This document shows positions 46,326 through 55,493 of a stretch of 64,000 nt of DNA, piece by piece (position 1 is the stretch's first letter; the number at the start of each line of letters is the position of its first letter). The stretch is taken from contig NZ_AXVM01000002.1 in assembly GCF_000484635.1 (NCBI RefSeq), forward strand, positions 248,001 through 312,000, written 5' to 3'. The notes under the pieces were generated by a model. The model was not told the origin of the DNA and did not search any database. It was given only the letters and a program-made list of their open reading frames with translations. Both the position numbers and the translations under genes were made by a program. This DNA comes from Comamonas badia DSM 17552 (GTDB taxonomy: Bacteria; Pseudomonadota; Gammaproteobacteria; Burkholderiales; Burkholderiaceae_C).

Positions 46326-47162
46326 ATGGAATCCACCCTGCGCCTGGGCCCGCTCGCCCTGCCGCTGGCGCCGCTGCTGCTGATCTTTGCCTGGATCGTC
46401 GGCAGCACGCTGCACGAGCGCCTGGCGCGCCGCGCCGGCAGGCCGGCAGGCGCGCGGCACAGCTGGCTCATGCTGCTGCTGGTGCTGGCGGCCGCCCGGC
46501 TGGGCTATGTGCTGAATTTCCGCAGTGAATACGGCGCCGCGCCCTGGTCCATGCTCGACATCCGCGATGGTGGCTGGGCGCCATGGTGGGGCGTTTCGGC
46601 GGTCGCCGCCTATCTGCTGTTCCTGTGGGCCGCGCGCAGCCCCTGGCGCAAGACGGCCAGCCTGGGCGCCGCAGCCGCCCTGGCTCTGTGGCTGGGCGGC
46701 ATGGCGCTGCCGCAGGTCGTCCCCGTGGGTGCGGGAGCCACGCAAGCCGCGCAGCGCAATGGCCTGCCCGAGTGGCAGGCCACCGCCTTGGACGGCACCG
46801 TGGTTTCGCTGCCCGCCCTCAAGGGTCAGGCGGTCGTGGTCAACCTCTGGGCCACCTGGTGCCCGCCCTGCCGGCGCGAAATGCCGGTGCTGCGGGAGGC
46901 CAGCCAGCAGCATCCGCAGGTGCGATTCTTGTGGGTCAACCAGGGCGAGGACCAGGAGAAGACCGCGCGCTACGCCGCGCAGCAGGGCCTGCCGGCGGGC
47001 AATGTGGTGCTGGATACCGGCTCAGAACTGAGCCGCATGCTGGGCGCCAATGGCCTGCCCACCACCCTTTTCTACAACGCCGAAGGCACGCTGGTCGCAC
47101 GGCGCACCGGCGAGCTTTCGGCCGCCACGCTCGCCGAGCGCCTGGCGCTGATCAGACGTTGA
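46326..47162 (+). CDS. Membrane-anchored TlpA-type thiol:disulfide protein
   Basis: A 278-residue protein with four hydrophobic helices in its first 130 residues and a periplasmic thioredoxin domain with active site WCPPC (Cys179, Cys182) in VVNLWATWCPPCRREMP. The cis-Pro is in GLPTTLFYN. The membrane half resembles the first helices of prolipoprotein diacylglyceryl transferase, a fusion I recall from related genomes. It likely reduces disulfides, for instance in cytochrome c maturation. AGGAG precedes the ATG at 46326; its end overlaps the convergent ligase gene by 11 nt. Confidence 0.85.
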   Translation: MESTLRLGPLALPLAPLLLIFAWIVGSTLHERLARRAGRPAGARHSWLMLLLVLAAARLGYVLNFRSEYGAAPWSMLDIRDGGWAPWWGVSAVAAYLLFLWAARSPWRKTASLGAAAALALWLGGMALPQVVPVGAGATQAAQRNGLPEWQATALDGTVVSLPALKGQAVVVNLWATWCPPCRREMPVLREASQQHPQVRFLWVNQGEDQEKTARYAAQQGLPAGNVVLDTGSELSRMLGANGLPTTLFYNAEGTLVARRTGELSAATLAERLALIRR

Positions 47163-48795
47163 TCGCCGTTGCCGAGCCGGCGCGCCGGCGCAGTTCGAAC
47201 TTCTGGATCTTGCCGGTGCTGGTCTTGGGCAGCTCGCCAAACACCACCGCCCGCGGCACCTTGAAGCCCGCCAGGTGCTGCTTGCAATGCGTGACGATGT
47301 CCGCCTCGCTCACCTTGGCACCCGCTTTCAGCTCGACGAAGGCGCAGGGCGTCTCGCCCCATTTCGGATCGGGCCGCGCGACGACGGCGGCGGCCAGCAC
47401 CGCTGGGTGGCGATACAGCACATCCTCCACCTCGATCGAGGAGATGTTCTCGCCGCCCGAGATGATGATGTCCTTGCTGCGGTCCTTGATCTTGATGTAG
47501 CCGTCCGGGTACTGCACCGCCAGATCGCCGGTGTGAAACCAGCCGCCGGCGAAGGCCTCGTCGGTCGCCTGGGCGTTCTTCAGGTAGCCCTTCATCGTGA
47601 TGTTGCCGCGGAACATGATCTCGCCCATGGTCTCGCCGTCCTGCGGCACCGGCTGCATGGTTTCGGGGTTGATCACCATCGCCGCGCGCTGCAGGTGGTA
47701 GCGCACGCCCTGGCGGGCGTTCAGGCGCGCGCGCTCGCCGATGTCCACGGCGTTCCAGGCCTCGTGCTTGACGCACACCGTCGCCGGGCCGTAAACCTCG
47801 GTGAGGCCATAGACATGGGTCAGATCAAAGCCCATCTGCTCCATGCCTTCGATGAGCGACGCCGGCGGCGCGGCGCCCGCCACCATCGCCTTGACGCCGG
47901 CAGGAATGCCTTCTTTCATGGCGGCTGGCGCATTCACCAGCAGCGATTGCACGATGGGCGCGCCGCAATAGTGCGTGACGCCGTGGTTGCGGATGGCATC
48001 GAAAATCGCCTGCGCCTCCACGCGCCGCAGGCAAACGTTGACACCCGCACGCGCCGCCACCGTCCAGGGAAAGCACCAGCCATTGCAATGGAACATCGGC
48101 AGCGTCCACAGGTACACCGCGTGCTTGGGCATGTCCCATTCCAGGATGTTGCTGATGGCATTCACCGCCGCGCCGCGGTGGTGGTAGACCACGCCCTTGG
48201 GGTTGCCGGTGGTGCCGCTGGTGTAGTTCAGCGCGATCGCGTCCCACTCATCCAAGGGCAGCTCCCAGGCGAACTGCGGATCGCCCTGGGCAATGAAATC
48301 CTCATACGCCGTGCCGCCCAGGCTTTGCGCAGGCGGGCCGTAGAGCGCATCCGCCGTCTCGATGAGAACGAGCGGCGCCCTGGACTGGCGCAGCGCCAGC
48401 GCCCTGGCCATCACCGGCGTGAATTCAGGATCGACGATCACCGCCTTGGCCTCGCCGTGGTCGAGCACGAAGGCCACGGTCTCGGGATCCAGACGCGTGT
48501 TCATGGTGTTGAGCACCGCGCCCGCCATGGGAATGCCGAAATGCGCCTCCACCATGGGCGGGGTATTGGGCAGCATCACCGCCACCGTGTCGTTCTTGCC
48601 TATGCCCGCGCGCTGCAGGCTGCTGGCCAGCTGGCGGCAGCGCGCGTAGGTCTGGCTCCAGGTCTGGCGCAGATCGCCATGCACGACAGCAAGTTGTTCA
48701 GGATAGACCAGCGCGGTGCGCTCGATGAAGGACAGAGGCGAAAACGGCGCGAAGTTGGCGCCATTGCGATCCAGATGCTGGTCAAAAATGCTCAT
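47152..48795 (-). CDS. AMP-dependent acyl-CoA synthetase
   Basis: A 547-residue ligase of the medium/long-chain fatty acyl-CoA group that includes methylmercaptopropionate-CoA ligases. NYTSGTTGNPKG is at about 190-201, THVYGLTEVYGPATVC is the adenylate motif, and ISGGENISSIEVEDVL the hinge; the catalytic Lys lies in PKTSTGKIQKFELR. Situated after the monooxygenase and hydrolase genes on the same strand, it may activate the acid released from ester cleavage. A 16-bp hairpin separates it from them. Confidence 0.9.
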   Translation of the reverse strand: MSIFDQHLDRNGANFAPFSPLSFIERTALVYPEQLAVVHGDLRQTWSQTYARCRQLASSLQRAGIGKNDTVAVMLPNTPPMVEAHFGIPMAGAVLNTMNTRLDPETVAFVLDHGEAKAVIVDPEFTPVMARALALRQSRAPLVLIETADALYGPPAQSLGGTAYEDFIAQGDPQFAWELPLDEWDAIALNYTSGTTGNPKGVVYHHRGAAVNAISNILEWDMPKHAVYLWTLPMFHCNGWCFPWTVAARAGVNVCLRRVEAQAIFDAIRNHGVTHYCGAPIVQSLLVNAPAAMKEGIPAGVKAMVAGAAPPASLIEGMEQMGFDLTHVYGLTEVYGPATVCVKHEAWNAVDIGERARLNARQGVRYHLQRAAMVINPETMQPVPQDGETMGEIMFRGNITMKGYLKNAQATDEAFAGGWFHTGDLAVQYPDGYIKIKDRSKDIIISGGENISSIEVEDVLYRHPAVLAAAVVARPDPKWGETPCAFVELKAGAKVSEADIVTHCKQHLAGFKVPRAVVFGELPKTSTGKIQKFELRRRAGSATAINV

Positions 48796-48910
48796 GTGAA
48801 AACTCCGACAAGAGAGGGCAGCCCTCGGGCACGACCCACCAATGTACGCTCCTGCCGGGCGCTCGCGGCGCACAGGCGCCGTTTCGGCCAGCCGCCATCG
48901 CCACCACGAG

Positions 48911-48946
48911 ACACCCGGCCCGGCGCCGAAGCGCCGGGCCGGGTGT
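48911..48946. terminator. Perfect 16-bp hairpin
   Basis: ACACCCGGCCCGGCGC (48911-48926) pairs perfectly with 48931-48946 around CGAA. It lies downstream of the MetX-like gene and upstream of the ligase gene, both minus strand, and probably ends the former's transcript. Confidence 0.8.
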
Positions 48947-49042
48947 TCGAGGACGGGCTGTGCCAATTCAACCCTGCATGCGGCTGAACGCGGCCCGAAT
49001 TCGTCAGCGCGATGTCTCGAACCGACGCGATCAGACAAGGTT

Positions 49043-50089
49043 TCAGACCGATAGCGCCAGCAACTCTTTCAGGTGGCTGTCTATCTGGGCAATCGCATCG
49101 GGGTCGGTTCCGAACAAACCCAGATGGCCATCGACGGTCCGGATCGGCCGAAACTCGCTGCCTGGCACCAGCTTCTGCTCTTGCTCGGCGTCTGACGGGG
49201 GGAAGAACATGTCGGAAGAGATGGGCATCACGAACATCCTGGCCTTGACGCGCCCCAGTGCCTTGACCCTGTCGCCACCGGTGTTGCGGCTCACGTCGCC
49301 GCGCTGCCACTTCCAGGCCATGCACAGCAGGTCATTGGGGTCCATCGGAGCAAAGTAGCCGGTCATGAAGCCGTCCACGAACGCCTGTACGCTGTCGAAA
49401 CCCAGCGCCTTGTGGCGGTTGAGGCGGAAGAACTCGGTGCTCCAGCCCATCACCGTCCACAGCTTGGCCTGGCGCTTGAGGCCGGCCGCCACTTCCGCCG
49501 GCGAGCCGTAGTGGCCGCCCTTGAAACCAGGATCGGTGGTGATGGCCTCGTTCAGCGTCTCGGCGAACTGGAAATCGTGCTCGGTATTGCAGGCGGTGCC
49601 GGCGATAGGCGCGGCGCGCTGCACCATGTCGGGAAAGCGCACGGCCCATTCGTAGGTCTGCTGCGCGCCCATGGAGCCGCCGGTGACCAGTGCCAGGCGC
49701 TGGATGCCGAAATGCTCGGTCAGCAGGCGATGCTGGGCCTGCACGTCGTCTTCGATGCGCACCTTCGGAAAATTCGGCCCGGCCTGCGCGCCCTTGGCGT
49801 TGTGTGGCGAGGTGGAAAGTCCGCTGCCGATCTGGTTGACCACGATGATGAAATATTTGGTCGGATCCAGTGCGCGGCCAGGGCCGATATAGACCTGCTC
49901 CATGATCTTGCTCGTGCCCGAATACCAGGTGAGCACCAGGATGGCATTGCTCTTGTCCGCATTCAGCGTGCCGTGCGTGGCCACGGCCAGTTCGCAGTGC
50001 TCCAGCACACCGCCTTCGGCCAGTTGCAGGCGGCCGATGTCAATCATCTGATAAGGCCCGTGGCCTTCTTGCGAGTAGTAGTCGCTCAT
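49043..50089 (-). CDS. Alpha/beta hydrolase, MetX/homoserine acetyltransferase-like
   Basis: A 348-residue alpha/beta-hydrolase-fold protein of the MetX group: nucleophile Ser139 in VTGGSMGAQQTYEWA, oxyanion part in NQIGSGLSTSP, and a catalytic His in VDGHLGLFG near the end. It differs from true homoserine O-acetyltransferase in several loops, and its place directly after a Baeyer-Villiger monooxygenase gene suggests an esterase or acyltransferase in degradation rather than methionine synthesis. 50 nt separate it from the monooxygenase gene. Confidence 0.8.
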   Translation of the reverse strand: MSDYYSQEGHGPYQMIDIGRLQLAEGGVLEHCELAVATHGTLNADKSNAILVLTWYSGTSKIMEQVYIGPGRALDPTKYFIIVVNQIGSGLSTSPHNAKGAQAGPNFPKVRIEDDVQAQHRLLTEHFGIQRLALVTGGSMGAQQTYEWAVRFPDMVQRAAPIAGTACNTEHDFQFAETLNEAITTDPGFKGGHYGSPAEVAAGLKRQAKLWTVMGWSTEFFRLNRHKALGFDSVQAFVDGFMTGYFAPMDPNDLLCMAWKWQRGDVSRNTGGDRVKALGRVKARMFVMPISSDMFFPPSDAEQEQKLVPGSEFRPIRTVDGHLGLFGTDPDAIAQIDSHLKELLALSV

Positions 50090-50139
50090 GGTTTCGTCTC
50101 CAGGTGGGTGAAAAAGGATGTTCTCTTGCCAATGCCGGC

Positions 50140-51801
50140 TCAGCGCATCTGGAACCCGGGGTAGCCCGTGCTCGCCTGCTCTTCGCACTTGGCGCGGTAG
50201 GTGGCGACCCCGCCGATGTAGGACAGCAGACGGCGCGGCTTGCCGTCGATATTGGAGCCCATGTACCACGAGACGGTATCCGCCACCAGGGTCTGGTTGA
50301 CCAGTTCGTCGTGGTGCTTGACCCACGCGTCCTCGAATTCCGCGGTGGGTTCGATGACGTTCTTGCCTTCCTTGCGGGCATGGGCGATGAGGTCGCTGAT
50401 CCAGTCCACCTGCTGTTGCAGACAGGTCGGCATGTTGCACAGGGCCGCAGCGGGGGCCAGCGGGGCGCCGGTGGTGAACAGATTGGGGTAGCCGTGCACC
50501 TGCAGTCCCATGGATGTGCGCAGGTCCTTGCCCCAATCCTGGGTCAGCGAACGCCCCCCGCGGCCATGGATGCCCATGCGGGTCAGCGAGCCCGTCGCCC
50601 CATCGAAGCCCACGGCCATGACGATCACGTCGACTTCATGCACCTTGCCGTCGGCCGTCCTGATGCCCTCGGGCACGATGGACTCGATGGGGGTCGCGCG
50701 GCAGTCCACCACTTCGACGTTGTCCTGCAGATAAACCTCCAGGTATTTGTTCTCCAGAGGGACCCGGTGCGTGCCGAACCCGTAATCGTCCTTGGTGGGA
50801 ATGAGCAATCGGCACAGCTCGGGGTCATGCTTGAGACGCGCGCGCATTTTCTCGCGCACGAATTCGGAAACGACATCGTTGACCGCCCTGTCGAAAAACA
50901 GCTCCGGAAAGCCGCCGACCCAGAACGAGAGCGAGCCATCGTCCCAGATTTTTTCCAGGATTTCATTGCGCTGCTCTGGGGTGAGATCGGCCCAGGGCGG
51001 GCTTCCGAAGTCATAGTCAAAGCCGGCAAACGTGTGCTGCACCTTCTGCTTCAATGCGTCGTAGTTATCCGCGAACTGGTTCCAGTCGGCCTGCGAATAC
51101 TTCGGATTGCGCATCGGGACGACGTACTGCGGCGTGCGCGCAAAAACCGTGAGCGAATCCACTTTCGGGCCGATGGTCTGGATCACCTGGATGCCGGTGG
51201 CGCCGGTACCGATCACCGCGACGCGCTTGCCCTTGAACTCCACGTTTTCCTTGGGCCAGCGCCCGGTGTGGTGGATTTCGCCGCGAAACGAGGACTGGCC
51301 GGGAAAACGGTCGGTCAGCGGCGCCGAAAGCATGCCGGTGCAGGCGACGAGAAGCTGTGTGTTGAAACGTTCGCCGCTTTCGCAAGTCACCTCCCAGCGG
51401 CCTGTGCCTTCGTCGTAATGCGCCGCCGTGACCCGAGTGAGGAACTGGATGTCCTTCTTGAGGTCGAGCTGGTCGGCGACGTGGTTGAGCCACTGCTCGG
51501 TCTCGGGCTGGGCGGGAAAACGCTCGCTTGGCGTCCAGGACTTGTAGAGCGCCTTGGAAATCCAGAACTGATAGACCTCCGCCTGCGAGTCAAAACGCGC
51601 ACCGGGATAACGGTTCCAGTACCAGGTGCCGCCGACGCCGCTGCCGGCCTCCAGGGCCAGCACCTTCAGGCCCATCTCGCGCAGGCGGTGGAGTTGGTAG
51701 AGGCCGGCAACGCCGGCACCAACGACGATGGCGTCGTAGCGGGCAATGCCGTCGGCGCTCTGGGAACTGGCCGCCGGGGCGGTCCAAGTGGCTGTACTCA
51801 T
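50140..51801 (-). CDS. Baeyer-Villiger monooxygenase
   Basis: A 553-residue FAD- and NADPH-dependent enzyme inserting oxygen next to a ketone to give an ester or lactone. The FAD site VVGAGVAGLYQL is at about residues 26-37, the class fingerprint FRGEIHHTGRWP at 172-183 matches FxGxxxHTxxWP, and the NADPH site GTGATGIQ follows at 198. The close match to the cyclohexanone/phenylacetone group is clear, the substrate is not. The divergent gap to the AraC gene at 52023 is 221 nt. Confidence 0.93.
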   Translation of the reverse strand: MSTATWTAPAASSQSADGIARYDAIVVGAGVAGLYQLHRLREMGLKVLALEAGSGVGGTWYWNRYPGARFDSQAEVYQFWISKALYKSWTPSERFPAQPETEQWLNHVADQLDLKKDIQFLTRVTAAHYDEGTGRWEVTCESGERFNTQLLVACTGMLSAPLTDRFPGQSSFRGEIHHTGRWPKENVEFKGKRVAVIGTGATGIQVIQTIGPKVDSLTVFARTPQYVVPMRNPKYSQADWNQFADNYDALKQKVQHTFAGFDYDFGSPPWADLTPEQRNEILEKIWDDGSLSFWVGGFPELFFDRAVNDVVSEFVREKMRARLKHDPELCRLLIPTKDDYGFGTHRVPLENKYLEVYLQDNVEVVDCRATPIESIVPEGIRTADGKVHEVDVIVMAVGFDGATGSLTRMGIHGRGGRSLTQDWGKDLRTSMGLQVHGYPNLFTTGAPLAPAAALCNMPTCLQQQVDWISDLIAHARKEGKNVIEPTAEFEDAWVKHHDELVNQTLVADTVSWYMGSNIDGKPRRLLSYIGGVATYRAKCEEQASTGYPGFQMR

Positions 51802-52022
51802 GGATGTCTCCTGCTGTTCTGACAATGAAGCCGGCGGCTTTGCGCACCGGGGTCCGATCGGTGCTGCAGCGCTCTGTTCATCCGCCGCCGCTGCCGATCT
51901 GGGGACACTGTAGGAGCCGGGTGCCATGGTGGCCTTGTCAAATCCGGGCAAGTTTTTGAACGAACCCGGCGATCGGCGCGGCAGGCGATCGGCCTGCCCG
52001 CCGCCGGCCTGGACGGGAGCCA

Positions 52023-52904
52023 TCAAGCGGTCTTTCGCAGCCGGGCGGGAGTGGTTCCCAGCTGCCGCCGAAACACGCGCGTCATGTGCGCCTGGTCGGC
52101 GAAACCGCACGCCGCCGCAACCTCCTTGAGCGCCAGCAGGCCTTGACCGAGCAGGCGCCGGGCGCGATCCACCCGGCGCGCCAGAACAAACTCGTGCGGC
52201 GCCTTGCCCACCGTTGCACGGAAATGCCGCGCGAAGGTCCAGACGCCCAGGCCTGCGACCGCCGCCATCTGCTCGATCGAAATCGCTTCATGCAGGTGCG
52301 CTTCGACGAATTCCTCCACACGGCGCAGACGGGCGGGCGCCAGCGGCCCCGCCGGGCGGGCGTCCCGGTAGGTCACCGATGCGTAGCTGCGCAGCAGACG
52401 CACCGACAACTGCATGGCCAGCGCCTCGGCGTATATCGCACCGCCCAGCCCCCGGTGCTCCGCCTCGAAGGCGATGGCATCCACGATCGCCGATACACCC
52501 TGGTCGCGCGCGCGCAGCAGATCGTGCAGGCGCACCTCGGCCACCGAGCGCCCCAGCACGTCGGACGCCACGCGCGACACAATCGACTCGGACAGATAGG
52601 TATGGGTCACGTCGATGCCTTCATTCCAGCACCAATGCGATTGCTCCGACCGGGTCAGGAGGGAGAAATCGCCCGGCGTGCACTGGGTCTTGACCCAGCG
52701 CCCATCGACACGGCGCTGCATCGGGGTCGCACCGCTGCGGTATCCCACGATCATGAATTGATCCATGGCCGGCACCGGCACGTCCAGGCCGGTGTAACGG
52801 TAAGTGCGGTGGCCCACGCCCTTCCAGCCCAATCCGTCGCTGGCGGAGAGCACCTGCCCGGGAACCCAGGTGGGCAGGTCACGGGGAGAAATCAACAACG
52901 ACAT
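52023..52904 (-). CDS. AraC-family transcriptional regulator
   Basis: A 293-residue regulator with C-terminal AraC helix-turn-helix pair: ISIEQMAAVAGLGVWTFARHF and LKEVAAACGFADQAHMTRVF. The N-terminal 170 residues are an AraC-type effector domain with a QSHWCWNEG stretch. It lies upstream of the monooxygenase gene on the same strand, so is likely its activator. ATG at 52904 was taken as the first plausible start; the frame is open to 53255 in the shadow of the hydrolase gene. Confidence 0.88.
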   Translation of the reverse strand: MSLLISPRDLPTWVPGQVLSASDGLGWKGVGHRTYRYTGLDVPVPAMDQFMIVGYRSGATPMQRRVDGRWVKTQCTPGDFSLLTRSEQSHWCWNEGIDVTHTYLSESIVSRVASDVLGRSVAEVRLHDLLRARDQGVSAIVDAIAFEAEHRGLGGAIYAEALAMQLSVRLLRSYASVTYRDARPAGPLAPARLRRVEEFVEAHLHEAISIEQMAAVAGLGVWTFARHFRATVGKAPHEFVLARRVDRARRLLGQGLLALKEVAAACGFADQAHMTRVFRRQLGTTPARLRKTA

Positions 52905-52930
52905 CGCATCACGGACGGCGCGCCGCCGCC

Positions 52931-54124
52931 TTATGCCTTCAGGCCGCGGTACACCGCACTCTCGAAATCGACGTAGCCGGGGTAGGAGGCAGCATCCTGG
53001 AACGGCAGAATCTGCGTTGCCCAGTAGCCACCGACACCGGTCTGGCGGTCGATCCAGTAGTAGCAATTGGCCAGACCCGCCCACGCCACCTGGCCAGCGG
53101 GCCGCCCGGTGGGCGCCGGTTCGCGGTTGAACTGAAAGGTGTAGGCCCAGCCCTTGTCGAGCCCCGGGAAGAGATCCCCCGAGTTGCTCAACGAGGGGAT
53201 CGAAGTCGTCCAGCCGCCCGACGACAGCCCCATCGGCTTCAATCCATCCTGGCACATGCGCTGCACCGTCTCGGCCTTGAGCACGCGGCCGTTCGGGCCG
53301 TTGCCGTCGTTCAGGATCATGCGGATGAATTTCATGTAATCGCCCACCGTGCCGTAGAGACCACCGCCGCCGGAGTCGAACTCGGGCGGCTGGGGCAGCG
53401 CCAGATCGGGCAGCGGCGTGAGCTTGCCGTCGGCCGCGCGGTCGTGGATCGTCACGCGGCGCGCCTTCATGGAATCGGTCATCGTGAAGGCGGTGTCGGT
53501 GATGCCCAGCTGCGCAAAGATGCGTTCCGCCATCACCTCGCCCAGGCGCTTGCCGCGCTGCTGCTCGACGATCATGCCCAGCCAGTCGATGTTGACGCCG
53601 TAGCTCCAGCGCTCGCCCGGATCGAACAGCAGCACGGACTTGAAGGCTGCTCTGGTGCTCGAAACGATGGTGGGGATGTTCTTCGCGGTGCGGTATCTCA
53701 GGTCATCGGCCGAGAAGAACTCGTAGCTGAAGCCCGCCGTGTGCAGCATCAGGTCGTTGATGGTGATGTCGCGCCTGGGCGGCCGCGTCTGGGGCTGGCC
53801 GTTGGCGTCAAAGCCCGTCAGCACGCCGACCTCGGCAATCTCGGGCACGTATTTCCTGGCCGCGTCTTCGAGACGGACCTTGCCTTCTTCGACCAGTTGC
53901 ATCATCGCCGTGCCGGCGATTGCCTTGGTGGTGGAGAAGATCGCGAACACGCTGTCGGCGGTCATCGGCTGGTCCTTGCCCAGTTCACGCTTGCCGGCGG
54001 CGCCTTCATAGATGTTGCCGTCGCGGTCGGTCACCATCGCAACGACGCCCGGTGCGCCGCCGAAGCGCTGCGTCGTGTACTCGAGGACGGTGTCCAGGGA
54101 TTGCTTGAGTTTTGCCTGTGGCAT
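52931..54124 (-). CDS. Serine hydrolase, class C beta-lactamase/esterase family
   Basis: A 397-residue cytosolic-looking serine hydrolase of the EstB/class C family. The catalytic Ser64-x-x-Lys67 is in FSTTKAI, and the second Tyr-x-Asn motif is Tyr174 in YGVN; no signal peptide is seen. Members mostly cleave esters rather than beta-lactams. Beside a Baeyer-Villiger monooxygenase it could cut the ester or lactone formed. It is followed by the AraC gene with a 26-nt gap. Confidence 0.9.
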   Translation of the reverse strand: MPQAKLKQSLDTVLEYTTQRFGGAPGVVAMVTDRDGNIYEGAAGKRELGKDQPMTADSVFAIFSTTKAIAGTAMMQLVEEGKVRLEDAARKYVPEIAEVGVLTGFDANGQPQTRPPRRDITINDLMLHTAGFSYEFFSADDLRYRTAKNIPTIVSSTRAAFKSVLLFDPGERWSYGVNIDWLGMIVEQQRGKRLGEVMAERIFAQLGITDTAFTMTDSMKARRVTIHDRAADGKLTPLPDLALPQPPEFDSGGGGLYGTVGDYMKFIRMILNDGNGPNGRVLKAETVQRMCQDGLKPMGLSSGGWTTSIPSLSNSGDLFPGLDKGWAYTFQFNREPAPTGRPAGQVAWAGLANCYYWIDRQTGVGGYWATQILPFQDAASYPGYVDFESAVYRGLKA

Positions 54125-54369
54125 GTTGTCTCCTGTCTGAGCGGATTGAATTGAGTGCCGAATTCCCACGCCCGCCCTGCGAATGCCAGGAAGCGGGGTG
54201 CGCGCACCGGACCTCGCGCATGAGCTGCGCCATGACCCTTGTGCACCGGAAAATTGAAGCAGAAGCCGACGCCGCCGCGGTTCGAATCTGGCAGCGGGCT
54301 GTCTTGATCTGGCAAAAATGCGCAGCGGGCGCGGTGGCGGCGCCCGATGGCGTGCTAGCGAAGCGCCGG

Positions 54370-55377
54370 TCAGCGCCGGGCGAGCGTGGCAGATGGCGTT
54401 TCGTCGAAGCGCCGGCGGTAGTCGGCCGCAAACAGCCCGAAATTGGCGTAGCCCCATCCCGCCGCCACGCCGCGCACCGTGGCGCCCGGAGGGGCGCTGA
54501 GCAGCTCGGCGCGCACGCCGGTGAGCCGCGCCTCGCGCAGCGCCTGCATCGGCGTGCAATCGCGGTACTCGCGAAATGCCGCGTTCAGCGTGCGCACACT
54601 CACCCCCGCGGCCGCGGCCAGCGCGCTGAGCGTGGGTGCATCGCTGGCATGCTCGCGGATATGCTGCTCGGCAGCCAGCACATGCCGTGGCGTCAGCCGG
54701 TGCAGGGTGGGCGCTTGCGGCTGCTGCAACTGCTGGCGCCAGAGCGTGAGCAGATGCACGCCGATCGCCTCTTCCAGATGGCGGCCCAGCGGCCCCTGCT
54801 CCACCATGTCGGGCATCTGGGTGATGCACTGGCAGACGTAGGTGAGCAGCGCAATCCAGCTCGACTGCAGGCCGCCGAACCGAAACGCGCAGGCCCACAT
54901 GCGCTCATCGGCCGGCTGTCCAAACCAGCGCTCGTGCAGCGCTGCCATCGCGTCGTGCCGGAAGGTCAGGTTGATCTGCAGATGACCGGGGTCGGCGTCC
55001 AGCCCGTAGTGCGTGCGCGTGTTGTCCACCAGAAACGCCTCGCCCGCACCCGTGTCGCTGAACGCCTTGCCATGGGTCCAATGGCGGATGGCGCCATGCA
55101 ACGTGGTCAGCACCACGCCTGTCTCGCCCGCCTGGAACTGCGACAGGTGCACCGGGATGCCATATTTGAAGCGGCTGAGGGTGAAATGCCCGATCTGGAT
55201 GGCATCGAGCACCGAATCCGGATGGAGCGCCGGACCAGAGGGTGCCGCCTCATAAGGCATGTAAATCTGGCGGCAGCAGTGCTGGACCTCATCCCAATCC
55301 GCCGATTGCAGCAGACGGTAACGCGTGCTCGGCGCACCGCTGGCATCGGTGATCAAAACATTGCGTAGCGCGTTCAT
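54370..55377 (-). CDS. AraC-family transcriptional regulator
   Basis: A 335-residue regulator. The first 190 residues fit the AraC_binding_2 type (as in AlkR or FeaR), and the C-terminus has the double helix-turn-helix: LSALAAAAGVSVRTLNAAF and VRGVAAGWGYANFGLFAADY. Its position before the hydrolase gene on the same strand (245-nt gap) suggests it activates the hydrolase and perhaps the monooxygenase. It is divergent from dnaG. Confidence 0.9.
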   Translation of the reverse strand: MNALRNVLITDASGAPSTRYRLLQSADWDEVQHCCRQIYMPYEAAPSGPALHPDSVLDAIQIGHFTLSRFKYGIPVHLSQFQAGETGVVLTTLHGAIRHWTHGKAFSDTGAGEAFLVDNTRTHYGLDADPGHLQINLTFRHDAMAALHERWFGQPADERMWACAFRFGGLQSSWIALLTYVCQCITQMPDMVEQGPLGRHLEEAIGVHLLTLWRQQLQQPQAPTLHRLTPRHVLAAEQHIREHASDAPTLSALAAAAGVSVRTLNAAFREYRDCTPMQALREARLTGVRAELLSAPPGATVRGVAAGWGYANFGLFAADYRRRFDETPSATLARR

Positions 55378-55493
55378 TCTGCCTGCTCCATCGCGAGCCC
55401 CAGCGCGGCTGCGGCGCCATGACCCAGCGGCAATGGTAATGCACGGGTCATAGGAATGGTTCCGTGCAGGCGCGGCTGGGCCAAAATCGGCAG

